A stretch of 64,000 nucleotides of DNA from Anastatus disparis (Eukaryota; Arthropoda; Insecta; Hymenoptera; Eupelmidae): assembly GCA_017163975.1 (NCBI GenBank), contig JAFFSR010000345.1, positions 196,001-260,000 on the forward strand. The letters run 5' to 3'. The notes below the pieces were generated by a model. That model was not told the DNA's origin. It saw only the letters and a program-made list of their open reading frames with translations, and did no database searches. Below, in pieces: positions 11,181 to 22,940 of this stretch (position 1 is the stretch's first letter; each line of letters starts with the position of its first letter). The translations under genes and the position numbers were made by a program.

Positions 11181-12820
11181 AATTAATATAAAAATTTAAA
11201 TTAAATTATATTATATGCTTTATCACATTAAAAACTACATCACATCTTATATATTTTCATTTTTTTTAATATTAGCAGTTTATTAGTTTACATTGATTGA
11301 TATTTAATTGATTTTATTTTTTTAAATGTGATTTAAATGTATCCATTCTTATGTAATGCATCAAAGGCTGTCTTAAGATCTAAGGAAACTATATGAATTT
11401 TTTTTTCATATAATTATATTTCTTAAAAATTTTAAATATATTTTTATGCATTTTACACCTGTAATTTGTTTCCAATCTCCTGGTAATTTTACTTCAAGTC
11501 TTTTTAAACTATTTATCATTATTTTGAAATGTATATTTTCTTTGATCTCATCTAACAATATCAATACTTTGTACTTGCTTTTTAATTGAAAAAAAACACT
11601 ATTATTTAATTATTAGAGATTATTTATAAAACTTTTATATCATGTCATATTGCCTGTTGACATATATTTTTATAAAAACAGAAAACCTCCTATCCAATTA
11701 CGTTTTTGAAGTATTTTTATCGATGAAAATAATTAAAAATTATATATTTGAGATTCCTATTTCTGTTAAAACTTGATTAATACAAGTTGTTACAGGTTAT
11801 ATTCCAGGAAGACATTTTGTTCAATCATCTTAACTTTTACAAATAAAAAAGGAATATGAAAAACTAAGTAGAAAAAAAAATATTTTTATAGAAATCTTCT
11901 ATAAAAATATATTTCAAATTTACATTGTTACTATCAATTTTATGCGATTCATTTTTCGCGAACTGACATTGTTTTAACAGAATTGGATACAAGAAACTTA
12001 TTTAATTCTACTTTTTTCGGTATTTAAACACAATATCATTATTTTAATTTCTGTGCAGTCTTCAAATACTCCTATAATTTTATAAAAGAAATTAATAAAC
12101 TTAGCTTAAACTTCTTAAATCATCTTCTAATATTGAATAATTTTCTTGCAATAATTATATTACTAGGTTTGGTATTTATATTGACAAGTAATTCTCAAAA
12201 ACTTTACTAAAAGATATATTAAAATTGTTAAACCTTTTATTTGTTTCCTAACTACAATAATGATTTACAATTTTAAAGTTATAAAATTAAATAAATAAAT
12301 TTTAAAATGTATAAAATTTATTTGTAATATAATTTAGGTTAAGTATGAAATTTGAGAAAGATGGATGCTTACTGTTGTGATTAAACATAAAATTCAATAC
12401 ATGTCATCATTTATACGATTGACCCTACAGAAAAGAAATATGTAAGAGTGCAGTCAGATGAGTAGAAAAGAGACTGCCGAATAGAGGATGCATAATAAAA
12501 ACAACCAATCAGCGCTATTCGGCAAGTTTCATGCGAAGAATAGAATTCTATTCTCTATTCCTATGTAGAATGGAAAAGCGAGTTGCGATACGAAGTAAAT
12601 AAAAAAAAATAATTAAATTATAAATACAAATCTACTTCATTCATTTTAAAACAAATTGTAGAAAATCGCTCTGTATGAGCTACAATTTCAAAGAGGTTAT
12701 GTTTATGTTTACGCGACCTAATACGCAAGCATCTTCTTTCCATTCCACGGATTTTTTTCTCCCTATGGTCACATAGAGAGAAAAAACAGTAGAATAGGCG
12801 GTAGAATAGAAATATGAATG
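11181..12820. other. AT-rich stretch without a gene
   Basis: No ORF above noise and no clear repeat. A less AT-rich patch at 12,420-12,800 contains repeated GTAGAATAG/CTATTCTA-type words that could form local hairpins, but I could not define an element. Confidence 0.4.
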
Positions 12821-12821
12821 T

Positions 12822-12912
12822 ATAGCTAAATTTTTGTTTTAATCAATTCATTTTGTTGTCTTTTTCAAGTTTTCAAAAATAATTGTAAAAAACATGTACT
12901 TTTTTCAAATAT
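12822..12912. repeat. Third partial copy of the fold-back arm, with an empty TTAA site
   Basis: This 90-bp stretch matches the fold-back arm across the point where the copy at 7.9 kb is interrupted: it reads TGTATAGCTAAATTTTTG, TTTTAA, TCAATTCATTTTGTTG without an insert. It is effectively an unoccupied version of the site at 7900-7903. Confidence 0.65.
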
Positions 12913-13840
12913 ATAATTTCCTTAAATATTAAATCATTCTTTGATGCAGTTAGTAAAAATATTAACATTGAAATCACATTTTAAAAAATAAAATCAAATT
13001 TCTCAAACTTAATATGCTCTATGAGAAAGCATTGCACTAAAGCACTTAGCAACGTTTTTTTAACATACATATTATCAATAAAGAAAAAACGCTTATAAAA
13101 AGTATTTTTAACTTTGATGGATGTTTATAACATCTTATGTTTATCTTTATATACAGATGAAAACATTAATAAATGTAAATATAGAAATACATAGCATATT
13201 AGTATTGGTACTATATAGCAAAAAAACATGTTTAAAATTTTTTTCCTTGCTTTTTTGTCTATTTGACATAAATTATAACAAATGAAAACCTTATATATGT
13301 AATGTTTCAAGAAACATTTCATGTAAAGTTTTCAAATTATTTAATAGATTTCGCAATTAAATTTTACAAAATTCATAGTTAAATTTCACGAAATCTTTTG
13401 AAAATATTTAATGAAATGTTTCTTGAATATATATTAGAAATATCGCAACAAAACATTTCATGATATATTTTTAAAATATTTCCAAGATACCCATTAAAAA
13501 GTTTTTATCGCATTATTGAATAAATAAATATTACAGAAATATTTTACGAAAGGTTTCAAAAAATATTCGATAAATATTTTTCGGCTACATTTTATGGAAT
13601 CAGAAACAATATATTTATGTAAAAATCATTATACAAACGAATTATATTAACTTATATAAAAAATATAAATATTTATTAATTAGCAAAATGAATATAAATC
13701 CTGTATTCAAATTTACAAGGTTTTTAATAACTTTATAAAATAAAAATAATGACAAATGATTATTAATTTTTTTTAATATATAATTAATTAAAACATTCAA
13801 TTTTAAAACTTAAACTCATTGCGTTACAAGATTCTTCTTT
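12913..13840. other. AT-rich stretch without a gene
   Basis: Contains loosely repeated TTTCATGAAA/ATATTTC words at 13,310-13,600, similar in style to the block at 3.25-3.84 kb, but no ORF is supported. Confidence 0.35.
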
Positions 13841-13843
13841 TAA

Positions 13844-13958
13844 GACCAAGCTGGAGTACAATCTAATACCAACCGAGTAAGAATTGAGTTTTTTGTTATT
13901 TACTCAAGTATTAATCGATGTAGATCAATTAGAAAAAAACAGCGAATCAAGCTTGCTC
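13844..13958. repeat. Short TTAA element (115 bp), relative of 25,921-26,305
   Basis: Flanked by TTAA (13,840-13,843 and 13,959-13,962). Its left part (ATACCAACCGAGTAAGAATT, then TTATTTACTCAAG) and right part (AGCGAATCAAGCTTGCTC) match the two outer parts of the palindromic element at 25,921-26,305. It looks like an internal-deletion derivative of that family. Confidence 0.65.
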
Positions 13959-14387
13959 TTAATTTAAATATAACAATTTTACCTATTGAAATTATTATTA
14001 AAATCGAAAAGTTTATAATTTTTAATATTAATTTTAGACCCGTGTACAAATTACGTAACGTTGATAGGGGGACAAAGGGTGTCCAAATAACTTATAATCT
14101 CTTACATAGATGGAAAGAGGAGGTTTAAAAATATTTTACAAGAGTTTACCTTTATATTAAATGTTGTGTGTTATGAGGGCTACGTGTATGTTTTATTATA
14201 ATATTAAATAAAGAATAAAGTCAGTAATTGATTTATAAATGTTTTATCAAATGTCAGTCTAGTAGTAAAAAGATTCTAAATTTAACGCTGTAATGTAAGT
14301 CCAAAAATGAGGGGCACATTTCTGACGATGACAGCAACGACAGCGGCGATATACTTTCAATAGTATAGAGAATATAGTATAAATAGA

Positions 14388-15395
14388 TCTAAAATGCAGC
14401 TGAAATTCAGCTAAAATCAAACCAAAATTTACCTAAAATTGCTTAAAATTAACATAAATTTTAGCTAATTTTTAGTTAACTCCAAGCTTAATTTTAGCTA
14501 GATTCTAGCTAAATTCTAGCTAACCAAAGACAAACCGAATTCTTATACACAGCGGCAGTGACAGCAACAGCGGCGGCGGCGAGATCTTTTTATAATATAT
14601 ACCCCCTGCTCGTTTCGCTCGCCAACCCCCCTTTTGAATGTAATACATAGATTTCATAATGTATATAATCCCTTGTAACAATTTTACATCTATATATTTA
14701 TATACATTTATACATTTTTTATATTTCAATAATTAATAATGTACACATAATATAAAATATAACATATGATATAAATATTTATTTATACAGCGCATATTAG
14801 ACGTTGTTATGGTCACCATCTCCAACCGATCTTTATTTCACATTATTCTCCGAGAATCACCTCCCAACTTCTAAAGGCTAATTCTTATTTCATTTATCTG
14901 GCATAAACAGATATTTTCATTTTTGTAAATTTCTAAAATCTTTTATAATATAAAAAGAAAAATCTTATGATAATTTAAACCAAATTGACCTGATTTATCA
15001 GATTTTGAGTGGAAAAATTAAAATTTTAAATAAAATTAACAATAAATTAGCTAAACTTAGCTAAAAAATTAAATTTTTAGCTAAAATTCTCAATAAATCA
15101 GCTACAATTAGCTAAAAAAGAAATCTTATAATAATTAAAATGAAATTGACCTGATTTATTAGATTTTTCAAGTAAAAAATTTAAATTTCAGCTAAAATCA
15201 ATATAAATTAGCTAAAATTCTCATTAAATTAGCTAAACTTAGCTAAAATATTAAAGTTTCAGCTAAAATTTTCAATAAATCAGCTAAAAGTAGCTAAAAA
15301 ATGAAATTTTCAGCTAGAATTCACAATAGATTAGCTAAAATTTACGATGAATTAGGTAAAATTTAGTATAAATTAGCTAAATTTATCAGTAAAAA
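14388..15395. repeat. AGCTAAAATT-type minisatellite in two blocks
   Basis: The words TTAGCTAAAATT and CAGCTAAAATT recur about 10-25 bp apart in 14,388-14,522 and again in 15,040-15,390. Larger blocks of about 120-180 bp (ATAATTTAAA…TGACCTGATTTAT) are repeated near 14,965 and 15,135. CAG/CGG-type patches (14,323-14,350, 14,550-14,585 and 15,428-15,450) flank the blocks. No coding frame. Confidence 0.6.
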
Positions 15396-15450
15396 GAAAG
15401 AGTTGAGGTAGGAAGTTGAGAGACTGACAGCGGCAGCAGCAGCAGCGAAA

Positions 15451-16262
15451 ATCTTTTATAGTATAGAGAGATATATAATTATACACGGATTATATATAAT
15501 TATACATAGTTTATCAACAATTATATATACTTTATTGTGTATAATAATACATAATTTGTATAAGTCTACATATTCTCACATGTATCTATATATTTATATA
15601 TATTCACATGATAGTTTATATTATTAAAATAATATTGTCCCTACATAATTCTAAATAAATAAATACAAAGAAGCCTAATGATACAGAAATACGTAATAAT
15701 ACATATGATTTCTTATTAATACTATAATTTTAAGATTAGAAATTACAATTTTAAACTGACGATTATCATATTCATTTATTAATAAATGAAAAAATTTTAA
15801 GATTATGAAATTACGATTTAAAACTAACGATTATCATATTCATTTATTAATAAATGAAAGAATTCTATGATAAAAAGAACTTTGTTTTCAAATGTAATTT
15901 TTATTATTCTAGCCCCACTTAATTAACAAAACGTTAAATAAAGGAAGGGGTCAAAATTAGAAAAAAAAAAAAAAATACAGACCCTTACATATAAATAATG
16001 AAAAGTCGTATGTAATGAAAATATCCTTTCGTAATTTGTACATGGCCCATTTAATAATAATAAAAAAGTATAATAACTGCGTTTATGTTAAATAAAAAAA
16101 TTTTTAATTTAAAGTAGAAAATTAAAAAATTATTAATAAAATATATATGTGTATAGTAAATTATACATAAGTTATAAATAATAAAACTTAATAATATTAA
16201 AAAATATTAAATTACACTATATATAATATAATAAGTATTATTATATTAATTTAGCAATAAAT
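15451..16262. other. AT-rich stretch with a short direct duplication
   Basis: A segment of about 65 bp containing CGATTATCATATTCATTTAT is repeated in tandem at about 15,731-15,793 and 15,798-15,865. The remainder is AT-rich with an A-run at 15,961-15,974 and no gene. Confidence 0.45.
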
Positions 16263-16634
16263 ATGTTAACTTGCACTAAATGCAATCGATCATTTGAGAG
16301 ACATAACCATTTATTGAAACATCATAAGAAATTTTATTCCTCAAAAATATATATTCGTTATATATGTGGAACAATATTAAAATATAAAAGAGGTTATATA
16401 AGACATTTAAAAAAACATAACAAACCTGAAAAATTAGAATGTTCTATTTGCAAAAATAAATATATAAGAAATGAACATTTAATAAGACACTTACAAAGTC
16501 TTGCATCTAATTATAATAATATTTGCAACATTTGTGGAAAAGGATTTCATCGAAAAGATAATTTATTACGTCACATAAAAATACATAAAAATGTAATGTA
16601 TATATTAATAACATTGAAAAAATTAATACAATAA
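16263..16634 (+). CDS. Small C2H2 zinc-finger protein
   Basis: 123 residues, very A/T-rich codon use. At least three C2H2 modules are visible: residues 4-21 (CTKC…HLLKHH, imperfect His pair), about 61-80 (CSICKNKYIRNEHLIRHL, final His lost) and about 90-110 (CNICGKGFHRKDNLLRHIKIH, a complete C-x2-C-x12-H-x3-H finger). A further degenerate module (ICGTILKYKRGYIRHLKKH, one Cys missing) sits between. The likely role is nucleic-acid binding. It lies inside the putative 11-kb DNA element, about 1.1 kb from its right repeat array, so it may be element cargo. It could also be an eroding gene, since two of four fingers have lost ligands. Confidence 0.55.
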   Translation: MLTCTKCNRSFERHNHLLKHHKKFYSSKIYIRYICGTILKYKRGYIRHLKKHNKPEKLECSICKNKYIRNEHLIRHLQSLASNYNNICNICGKGFHRKDNLLRHIKIHKNVMYILITLKKLIQ

Positions 16635-16760
16635 ATATATAAAAATAATATCTTATTTATAATATTTTTAAAAACTAAAATTAAAATAGGAGATCAATCA
16701 ACGTATGCATTAGAAACTTTATTAAAAAAATCAAAAATATAATATATGTTATAAATATTT

Positions 16761-17500
16761 TTGATCACATATAATAAATCTCTGGTTGCATATATTGAAG
16801 AAATTTCTGAAGAACAAACTTTTGTTAACAAACAAAAACAAACTGATTGCAGGATTTTGAAATTCATAATAAATAATTTTGAAAGATTCAGAATTAAATG
16901 CAATATTTATGATGAAAATATTGAAAATTTCAAAAAAAATCTAAAATTAAACGAAGTAAATTTTTATGATATACAATATTATTAATTACAACATAATAGT
17001 AAACATTTTTTAATAATTCAGAAAAGATTATTAGAGAATGTTAATGTTTCCAAAGCAAAAGGATACAATAAGGAAATAATATATATGACTTGACATTATA
17101 ATATTATTTGAATATTATTTATTTGAAAAATTTTTCTAAAAAATAAAATTAAGACCTTGATTAATAAGTAATTAAATATTATTAAAAAAAAAAATATGAT
17201 AATATAAATTATTTTTTATTTTTTAGAAATACAAGGGTATTTAAATAATTCTTTTGCACAAAAAAAAATGAATTAGAATACATCAGAATAATAACGGATG
17301 GACAATATAAATTAGACGTTTAATTAAATAAATTAGAAAATGAATATGTGAATTGGGAAAGAGGAACAAAACTAGAAATTATTGGAGGAATAGAAGAAAA
17401 TAGTAAAAACAATTATAATAATATATTATATGCATATACACTTTATATATATTAAATGTAAAAAGATTGAAATTTAATAAAGTATTAAATGATACAACAT
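16761..17500 (+). pseudogene. Unrecognised decayed frames next to the zinc-finger gene
   Basis: An open stretch at 16,761-16,985 (75 codons, acidic/Asn-Lys rich, with QKQTDCRILKF and KCNIYDENIENF) is followed by further coding-like pieces in changing frames to about 17,500 (for example NKLENEYVNWERGTKLEIIGG near 17,325-17,395). I do not recognise the family. The pattern suggests one longer protein gene broken by stops and frameshifts, possibly the lost transposase or cargo of the surrounding element. Confidence 0.35.
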
Positions 17501-17734
17501 GGAGTTAGAAGAACTTATATTAGCAAATGAAATAATTTGAAATAAGGTAAATTAAATAATTTAATATTTTTATTTCATTACATTAATAAATACAATATTC
17601 TCAATATAAAATGATTATTTTTTAAGGTTACAGAAAAACAAATGGATGATAATTAAAATACAAAATATAATATATTATTGATTTACTACAGAAAAAATTA
17701 ATGTATAAGTTTTTTTTAACAACAATAAAAAATA

Positions 17735-18215
17735 AATATGTAAGCTTGTAAGAAAACATAAATTTGTAAGCTTCTTTTAGCGACGATGAAATTTAACGAC
17801 ATATTAAATAAATATTTAAAATTGTTTAAACTTTTTTTAGTAAAAATACAAAGCAACTGTACAAGCTTCTTTAGCGACAATGAAAAATAAATATGTAAGC
17901 TTTTTATAACTACAATGAAATATAAATTTGTAAGCTTCTATTAGCGACAATAAAAAATAAGTCTATAAAATTATTTCAGTAATAATAACAAATTAATCTG
18001 TAAGCTCCTTTTAGCGACAACAAACAATAAATTTGTATGCTTATATGAGATTTTGATAGCGACAACAAACAATAGATCTGTATGCTTTAGCGACAATAAT
18101 AAATAAATTTGTAAGCTTTTTTAACGACAATGAAAAAAAAGTGTAGACTTCTTTAGCGACAATAAAAAATAAAAATTCGAACTTCTTTTAGCTACAATGA
18201 AAAAAAAACACTCTT
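17735..18215 (+). repeat. Right subterminal repeat array (TTTTAGCGACAA type)
   Basis: More than ten diverged units of about 35-45 bp with GTAAGCTTCTTTTAGCGACAA and AATAAATTTGTAAGC. This is the inverted counterpart of 7205-7425. Confidence 0.7.
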
Positions 18216-18505
18216 AATGCAGCCATATATTCATATATGTTGATCTCAAGCCCAAAAATAAAAAATATTTATTTATAATCATAATTTTCTATTATTCTAT
18301 TATTCTATTTTTTATTATTCGCTCATAATTATTATTAAATATTATTATATACAATCATAACTTGAAATTTTATTGTTATTTACTATTCTATTTTTAATTC
18401 ATTTAAAAAATATATAAGTTTGATTCATTGCGAACTTTTGAGTGTCGCGTTAAATCATCTTTTATTCTACTTCTATAACTTCATATCTTATATTTTTATA
18501 TATCA

Positions 18506-19100
18506 ATGTTTTCTATTGAACATTTTTCACATGACTCATTAGCCGAAAAGCGTTATTCTATGCGCCAAAGATCAAAGAAAAAGGTAGCAGGCTACATACA
18601 AAGAAATAATAACATAAATCGGCGTATACAGATTTCAATAGATAGCTTTAATGATGATTTTAGAGACATGCATAGAAATTATGAAAATAAAAACGCAATT
18701 TTAAACCTCATATGAAGATTGTATCCAGAAGGCTTGCGCTTAGCTGCACAACAAACCTGACCACACACTCTACCTATTGCCTACCAACAAGCTTTATACA
18801 AAGGAAAACTCCGGAAAGAAGACAAAGAACTTCGAAACAGAAGTCACAAGCATGATGAGAGATCTAGAAGAGATCAATATGAAAAATATCCAAGAAATAG
18901 AAGCCGTTCTATATATGACTGAAGGAATTGTGAGAAACATTCGACACCCGATAAAAATTACACACGTGCAGTTTTTCGCGTGATCTACAAGAAAATTATC
19001 GATCGGATAAAAGAGAAAATAAACCTACATGCTCTCATTGTAACACATATGGCCATGATAAAGAACATTGTTTCAAACATCAAAATGCGCAATGAGTACA
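18506..19100 (+). pseudogene. gag: gypsy gag remnant with CCHC knuckle
   Basis: The open N-terminal stretch (18,506-18,715) is basic. Later frames carry an Arg/Lys-rich tail (ERSRRDQYEKYPRNRSRS near 18,860) and a nucleocapsid zinc knuckle, CSHCNTYGHDKEHC, at about 19,030-19,075. Several stops and shifts separate the parts. The role in the family is RNA packaging into the particle. Confidence 0.55.
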
Positions 19101-19269
19101 TTTTCGCCTCAATGCCTCAAAAAGCAAAACATATCTGAAGAATTCAGCGCCATGGTCAAAGATCCCACCCGACCGTCAGAATTATTAGAAGGATCAGGAT
19201 TGCAAGACACAAACCTTTTTACAGATAGAAAACACTAGCATCTCTGATAATGACCCTCAGGAACAGGAA

Positions 19270-19964
19270 GAAAATTATTAAAATTCCTCGTAGACACAGG
19301 AGCAGGTATTACATTCATTAAAGACAAAGTCTTAAATCTTAATACTTGCAATCCTATAAAACAGCGACCAGAAGAAAGACAAACAATACAGATGGTTAAC
19401 GGAAATCACACAATACTGGGTAAATGCAAATTGAATGTTTTTTGAAGAGACTTTATATTTCACGTTTCAAGCAATAAAATACCCCTTGATGCCAATAGGC
19501 TATTGGGCCGAGGATGGCTACAACAATATAAAGCATTGATAGATACAGAAAAACAAAACATAAGAATTTTCGATGCAGAAAATAACCCTTTACAATTCAC
19601 GTTTAATGAAAAATCCGTTTATGTAAATCAAGGAGTCAATCTTATAAAAATAGATATAGATGTACCAGATGGAGAATACATAATAACTGATTTAAAAGAT
19701 ATGATATTAGCAATATATACGATACAAAATAAAGCTACAGCGCTTAACATCGTTAATGAATCGAAAAAAAAAGTAAATATTGAGGTAGAGACAGAAGAAT
19801 TTCAAGAACAGAAACAAAATATTTATCAAACAATTTTTCTACAGAAACAAGTCTTTAACAAACAAACATTTATGACAGAAAAGTATCATCGTGACAAACT
19901 TATTATAGAAAATACGCGTGCATCACATTCACCGAGAGATCAGGCATTAGCAATACAAACATGA
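19270..19964 (+). pseudogene. pol: gypsy aspartic protease region
   Basis: LVDTGAG at about 19,288-19,308 is the retropepsin catalytic motif. The flap-like region follows, then a stop near 19,441. LLGRGWLQQYKALID (19,500-19,545) is the conserved end of the protease and resumes in another frame; 19,503-19,964 is open and leads toward RT. Confidence 0.65.
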
Positions 19965-20797
19965 ATTAAAGAATATAATGATATCTTTCAACTAGAAGGA
20001 AATAATGCACCATCACTCAAGAAAATGTATCACCGTATAGATTTAAAAATGAATCAACCAGTTATTTCAAAATCATATCGACACTCATTATCATTACGTA
20101 AGGAAATAGGTGAATAGAAAAATTTTAAAATGAAGGTATTATGTCAAAGTTAAATACGCCTTTTGTATCACTTGTTTGGTATGTTCCAAAGAAAATGGAT
20201 GCTTGAGGAATATAAAAATATAGAGTCGTAATAGAGTTTAGAAAATCAAATGAATGCACACTTCAAGACAATTACCCGTTGCCGTCAATAAATGAAATCC
20301 TCGATCAATTGAGAGGCATGAGATACTTTTCTGCATTTGACTTAGCCTCAGGTTTCTATCAAATACTGGTTTTACCAGAAGACAGAGAGCGTAATGCATT
20401 TCCTACTCATAAAGGGCATTGGGAATTAAAACAAATGCCAACGATTCTTAAAAACGCACCCGTTACATTTCAAAGGATAATGAATTTAAAATTATAAGGA
20501 TTAATAGGCACTATATGTCTCGTATATTTAGATGACATTATATTATACTCAAAAACCTTTAAAGAACTTTTGAAGAACTTACAGATATTATTTGATCAAC
20601 TTAGAATTGCAGACCTCAAACTGCAACCCGATAAATCCGAGTATGTAAAACCAGATCAAGTATATTTAGGGTATCTCATCACAGAAAAAGGAGTATATCC
20701 TAACCTACATAAATTAGAATGTATAAGAAATTATAAACAACCTTCCAATCAAAAGGAAATCAGACAATTTCTAGGATTGTTTGGATATTAAAGGAAA
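19965..20797 (+). pseudogene. pol: gypsy reverse transcriptase, broken
   Basis: Fingers and palm motifs are readable with stops between them: the SLVWYVPKK region near 20,170; LPSINEILDQLRG and FSAFDLASGFYQILV (motif A) near 20,280-20,365; APVTFQRIMN near 20,455; and YLDDIILYS (catalytic YxDD) at 20,521-20,550. FLGYLIT-type thumb text (YLGYLITEKG) lies near 20,665. In-frame stops occur near 20,117, 20,203, 20,495 and 20,789. Catalytic residues survive but the gene is dead. Confidence 0.75.
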
Positions 20798-21577
20798 TTG
20801 ATTAAAAATAACAGTGAAATCACAGCACCTATTAATAAATTAATGAGTGAAAATGGCACTTTTAATTTTGAAGATAGAGTCAAAAAGGCTTTTGAAATAT
20901 TGAAGGAGAAATTTACATCATTGCCTTTATTAAAATATCCTAATTTGAAAGAGATCTTCACACTAACAACAGATGCAAGTAACGAAGGACTCGGTGCTAT
21001 TCTCAGTCAGGGTGATTACGAGAAGGAAAAAGATTCGCCATGCGCCTATGCTTCAGGAACACTCAATCAAGCCGAAAAGAACTATTCAACCACCGAAAAG
21101 GAATTATTAGCAGCAGCATGGGCAATGCGACATTTTAGACATTTTTTATATGGAAAACCTTTTATTTTAATTACAGATCATGCACCATTAGCAGGTCTCA
21201 TAAAATCAAAATCATTAGAAATAGAATCAAGAATTTTTAAACTTTTGTTATATATCACAGACTCCCAACCTATAGTGGAATATAAAAAGGGCAAATTGAA
21301 TACTAATGCCGATGCTCTTAGCCGAGCATTTATTGCAAAAAGAGAAACTCCACGAATAAATTACGTTAATACTATAGAAGGTGATATAATATATAACAAT
21401 ACTGATAATCAAGTCATGAAACAAGTTTTAAAAGAAATACTGTCTAAATACATAGAGGAACAAATATTGGAACTCAAAAGTTTTAACAGAAAGAAATTCT
21501 TTGATGTTCCGAACCATTTAAAAACTATAGCAGCCACAAGAGGTATAAACGAGATAACACTTGTATACTTTTGGTAA
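20798..21577 (+). pseudogene. pol: gypsy RNase H region, open but isolated
   Basis: A 259-codon open stretch. TTDASNEGLGAILSQ (first catalytic Asp) at about 20,968-21,010; YSTTEKELLAAAWAMRHFRHFLYG near 21,085-21,155; ITDHAPLAGL near 21,170; and NTNADALSRA near 21,300-21,325, the usual end of the gypsy RNase H. After this the connection to integrase is lost. Confidence 0.75.
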
Positions 21578-21829
21578 ACATAGTAGAATCCAGACAAACT
21601 TCAAGAATCAACCAACAATCAGGGAATAGGGTCAATTTTAGAACATCACGCGAATTTACGGAGCCAGCAACAATTCTCACAGTCAATTATGAAAGTCATT
21701 CCTTACAGCTTTTATTTAAAACTAAAATTCTCAGGCGACATTTTAATGAGATCACGCTTATCTCGAGTTCCTTCTTCGTTACAGATGTAGGCGATAATCA
21801 TATTAACAGTCATGTTAATTAATATTTAT

Positions 21830-22210
21830 TTTATCACTGCCAAGCAGACGTATAAATTACACCAGCTAATATACCAGTATTACATAAAACTTACGGAACT
21901 GCTTAAGTGTTCGAAGATACTTGAGCTATTGTTAATTACATAAATTTTACAGCCCTTATACAAAATAAAATAAACATGCAAAATAGATAAATATGAATCA
22001 AAGAAGTATGTAATAATGTTCACTGGACTGCAAAAGATTTCATAACGCATCAAGAAAAACGTCTAAATGAACTATTCGCAAGATTATCTTTATTTTCACA
22101 TTCAGAGCCGAACAGAAAGAGGAGAAGATTATTTAACTTTGTAGGAACAGCCAGCCAATTCTTGGTAGTAAATTTGGTACCTTAAATTCTGATGATGCCG
22201 ATTCTATAAA
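21830..22210 (+). pseudogene. env: Envelope (errantivirus type) remnant
   Basis: Frames at about 22,010-22,210 contain a heptad-like segment, a polybasic furin-type site (RKRR at about 22,113-22,130) and a following hydrophobic stretch beginning LFNFVG, an arrangement typical of baculovirus-F-like env of insect errantiviruses. Frames at 21,571-21,822 just upstream may be an earlier part of the same region but I could not recognise them. Several stops are present; the C-terminal half is missing. Confidence 0.5.
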
Positions 22211-22940
22211 TCAAGAGATAGATAAGCTATATAAATTACGAGAACAGAACGTAACAACAGCTACAATTAAAAGGCAACTTTATTGTTTGGAATATAATCC
22301 CAAAAAAGAAAAAGCCAGCGTGTTTTTAGATCGTTTTGACGAGTTAGTCAGAAATTAATTTTCAATGTGATCGTAGCAAATATACCACAAATACAAAATA
22401 TTCATTTCATGTACAAAACTACAGCAGTAAAGAATTTAGACTATGACAGACTAAGAATGTATATTTTACAGGTGGAGAGCATTTAAAACCAACTGAAAGG
22501 AGTAACGAGTGGGGGAGCAGCAGCTATGGCAACTGCAAACGAGGTGAGATGTTACAGGTGTAACAAGTTGGGCCATATAAGCAAGGAGAGTCCCAGTGGG
22601 AACCTACACCTTTGCTACGAGTGCAACAAGATGTCGAACCACGTTGGCGACACTTGTCCTCTAAGGAAGTCAAAACGGAGAGATGATACGAGGTATGAAA
22701 ACAAAAATTATAATAATAAATATCGAGGTGATGGTCATAACAGACGCGTACGCGGTTATAAGAGGAAAAATAATACCAGAGATGAATTTTGAACAAAGAA
22801 AAGCAAACTACACGATAAAAGCAATTCTAACACCAATCCTAACAAGCCAGGATATGATAAGAAAAAGGCTAACGAGTCACGTAAAGAAAAGGATGCTCGC
22901 AAAGAGAACAGTGAGTGCTTGGAGTTAAACGAGAGAAAAC
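22211..22940 (+). pseudogene. gag: copia gag with zinc knuckle
   Basis: YKLREQNVTTATIKRQL and EYNPKKEKASVFLDRFDELV (22,230-22,358) match the copia Gag (UBN2-type) core. A stop follows, then fragments to 22,500. The open stretch 22,526-22,792 has a double zinc knuckle: CYRCNKLGHISKES (the last Cys lost) and CYECNKMSNHVGDTC. The basic tail follows in other frames. It is split by stops and frameshifts. Confidence 0.65.

Larger units (their letters stand above)
7167..18257. mobile_element. Probable 11-kb DNA element with inverted ends and subterminal repeat arrays
   Basis: The left end (7167-7212, with GGCCTTGAGACCAGCAT and ATATGGCTGCATTA) is matched in inverted form at 18,210-18,257. Just inside each end lies an array of a roughly 30-40-bp unit containing TTTTAGCGACAA and AAATTTGTAAGCTT: about 5 units at 7205-7425 and more than 10 at 17,735-18,215, oriented oppositely. 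Inverted ends plus clustered subterminal repeats, likely transposase-binding sites, are typical of large cut-and-paste DNA transposons. The interior holds a small zinc-finger ORF and decayed AT-rich frames; a fold-back/LINE nest (7.7-11.2 kb) was inserted later. No transposase was recognised and no clean target duplication was found, so the superfamily is unknown. Confidence 0.5.
18506..22210 (+). mobile_element. Decayed errantivirus-like Ty3/gypsy element
   Basis: In order: gag remnants, a CCHC knuckle, aspartic protease, reverse transcriptase and RNase H in the Ty3/gypsy order, then a piece resembling an insect retroviral envelope. Integrase is absent, so an internal deletion joins the region after RNase H to env. 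Stops and frameshifts break every gene. No LTR pair was found; the right end is replaced by copia gag at about 22,210. Confidence 0.7.

Noticed and set aside
22524..22796. Minus-strand 90-codon ORF over copia gag
   Set aside because: Antisense shadow of the zinc-knuckle frame.
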